Origin: Hyphomicrobiales bacterium
Lineage (GTDB): Bacteria; Pseudomonadota; Alphaproteobacteria; Rhizobiales; NORP267
Length of the DNA stretch: 64,000 nt
Reading direction: 5' to 3'
Assembly: GCA_021775855.1 (NCBI GenBank)
Contig: JAJFGZ010000047.1
Coordinates: 90,652 to 154,651, forward strand
Made by a program: the position numbers and the translations under genes. Positions 63,621-64,000 of this stretch are shown piece by piece. How positions within the stretch are numbered: the first letter of the stretch is position 1; every line of letters starts with the position of its first letter. A model generated the notes under the pieces. The model had not been told where the DNA came from. It did not search any database and worked only from the letters and a program-made list of their open reading frames with translations.

Positions 63621-64000
63621 GTATCGAACGTCCCTGGATTTGGCTCAGACGTGTTCAAGGCATGACCAGGAAACAGCCGGTTTAAGGATACCTCTTCGGA
63701 AGCAATCGCGATCAGGTCATCGTCTTCAAACTTGACCATCGGCTTTGCCGCCAGACGGTCCTTGGCGTACCCGATTTCATCCTTGGTAGAGACGAGAAAC
63801 GAAAAAGTGCCGTCGAGATCATCGATCGAGGTGCGCAGCGCCTCTTTCAATTCGATTTCCTGGGAAAGTTTATCCGCCAGATAGACCGCGATCAGTTCGC
63901 TGTCATTATCAGTGTTGAACTGGAACCCGCGTTTCTCCAACCTCCGGCGCATTTTCCAGTAATTGGTGATCTGACCGTTATGGACGATCGCAACATCCGC
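63602..64000 (-). CDS. Class II glutamine amidotransferase subunit, cut by window edge
   Basis: C-terminal part only (133 residues to the stop); the reading frame stays open through base 64000 and the N-terminal cysteine lies outside. The visible sequence VAIVHNGQITNYW, DNDSELIAVYLADKL and AAKPMVKFEDDDLIAIASEE is paralogous to the amidotransferase at 54217-55152. First visible gene of the second glutamate-synthase-like operon, overlapping the next gene by 19 bases. Confidence 0.9.
   Translation of the reverse strand, partial: ADVAIVHNGQITNYWKMRRRLEKRGFQFNTDNDSELIAVYLADKLSQEIELKEALRTSIDDLDGTFSFLVSTKDEIGYAKDRLAAKPMVKFEDDDLIAIASEEVSLNRLFPGHALNTSEPNPGTFDTWQRSI

Overview
The window looks like a chromosomal segment of a GC-rich alphaproteobacterium, most likely of the Rhodospirillales or Rhodopseudomonas/Magnetospirillum kind. 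The basis is a SahR-type ArsR/methyltransferase regulator in front of metF and metH, a BadM/BadH/BadI benzoate module, a rhizobial-type GlnT, and Rhodospirillales-style split glutamate synthase genes. I see no tRNA, rRNA, CRISPR, phage or insertion-sequence gene. The taxonomic placement is inference from gene content.

Layout. 1-8 kb holds housekeeping and envelope genes: a SCO1/SenC copper chaperone, a DehI-type dehalogenase, a patatin-like lipoprotein, an M15-like lipoprotein peptidase, the ABC-F factor EttA, an MlaC-like protein, an agmatinase-family enzyme and TrmO. 8.2-14 kb is a methionine operon, sahR-metF-metH, behind a perfect 16-bp palindrome. 14-25 kb is mixed: an MscS channel, a GST, an RND pump pair, a CMD-family protein, Dps, a peroxiredoxin and a sugar transferase/aminotransferase pair.

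25-45 kb is an anaerobic aromatic degradation island. Leftward runs korA-korB-ferritin-like-ridA-adh. Rightward runs bcrCBAD-ferredoxin-hemerythrin. Then come three leftward GNAT genes, a leftward thioesterase plus a PadBCD-like molybdoenzyme, and a rightward GNAT-Rrf2(BadM-like)-badH-badI unit. KorAB would reduce the ferredoxin from 2-oxoglutarate, the ferredoxin would feed the ATP-driven benzoyl-CoA reductase, and BadH and BadI would take the reduced ring to pimelyl-CoA. A nearly identical palindrome around TACGATAATA lies in three promoter regions of this island and looks like one regulon's operator. Three of the GNATs are mutual paralogues and may be BadL-like makers of the regulator's ligand.

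45-64 kb is nitrogen metabolism: GlnT, an Amt transporter with a small partner membrane protein, and a long leftward operon. That operon encodes a GS-like ligase, three separate glutamate-synthase-like subunits (amidotransferase, GXGXG, FMN domain), an unknown 134-aa protein, a nitrilase-family amidase, a class I amidotransferase and an unknown 202-aa protein. A GntR/FadR regulator diverges from it. After an HxlR/NmrA pair there is a second, paralogous glutamate-synthase-like set with an unusual domain order: an amidotransferase cut by the window edge, a GXGXG-FMN fusion, and a GltD-like protein carrying a degenerate extra FMN-type domain. These two sets, and the GNAT-rich benzoyl-CoA regulon, are the most likely places for undescribed biology.
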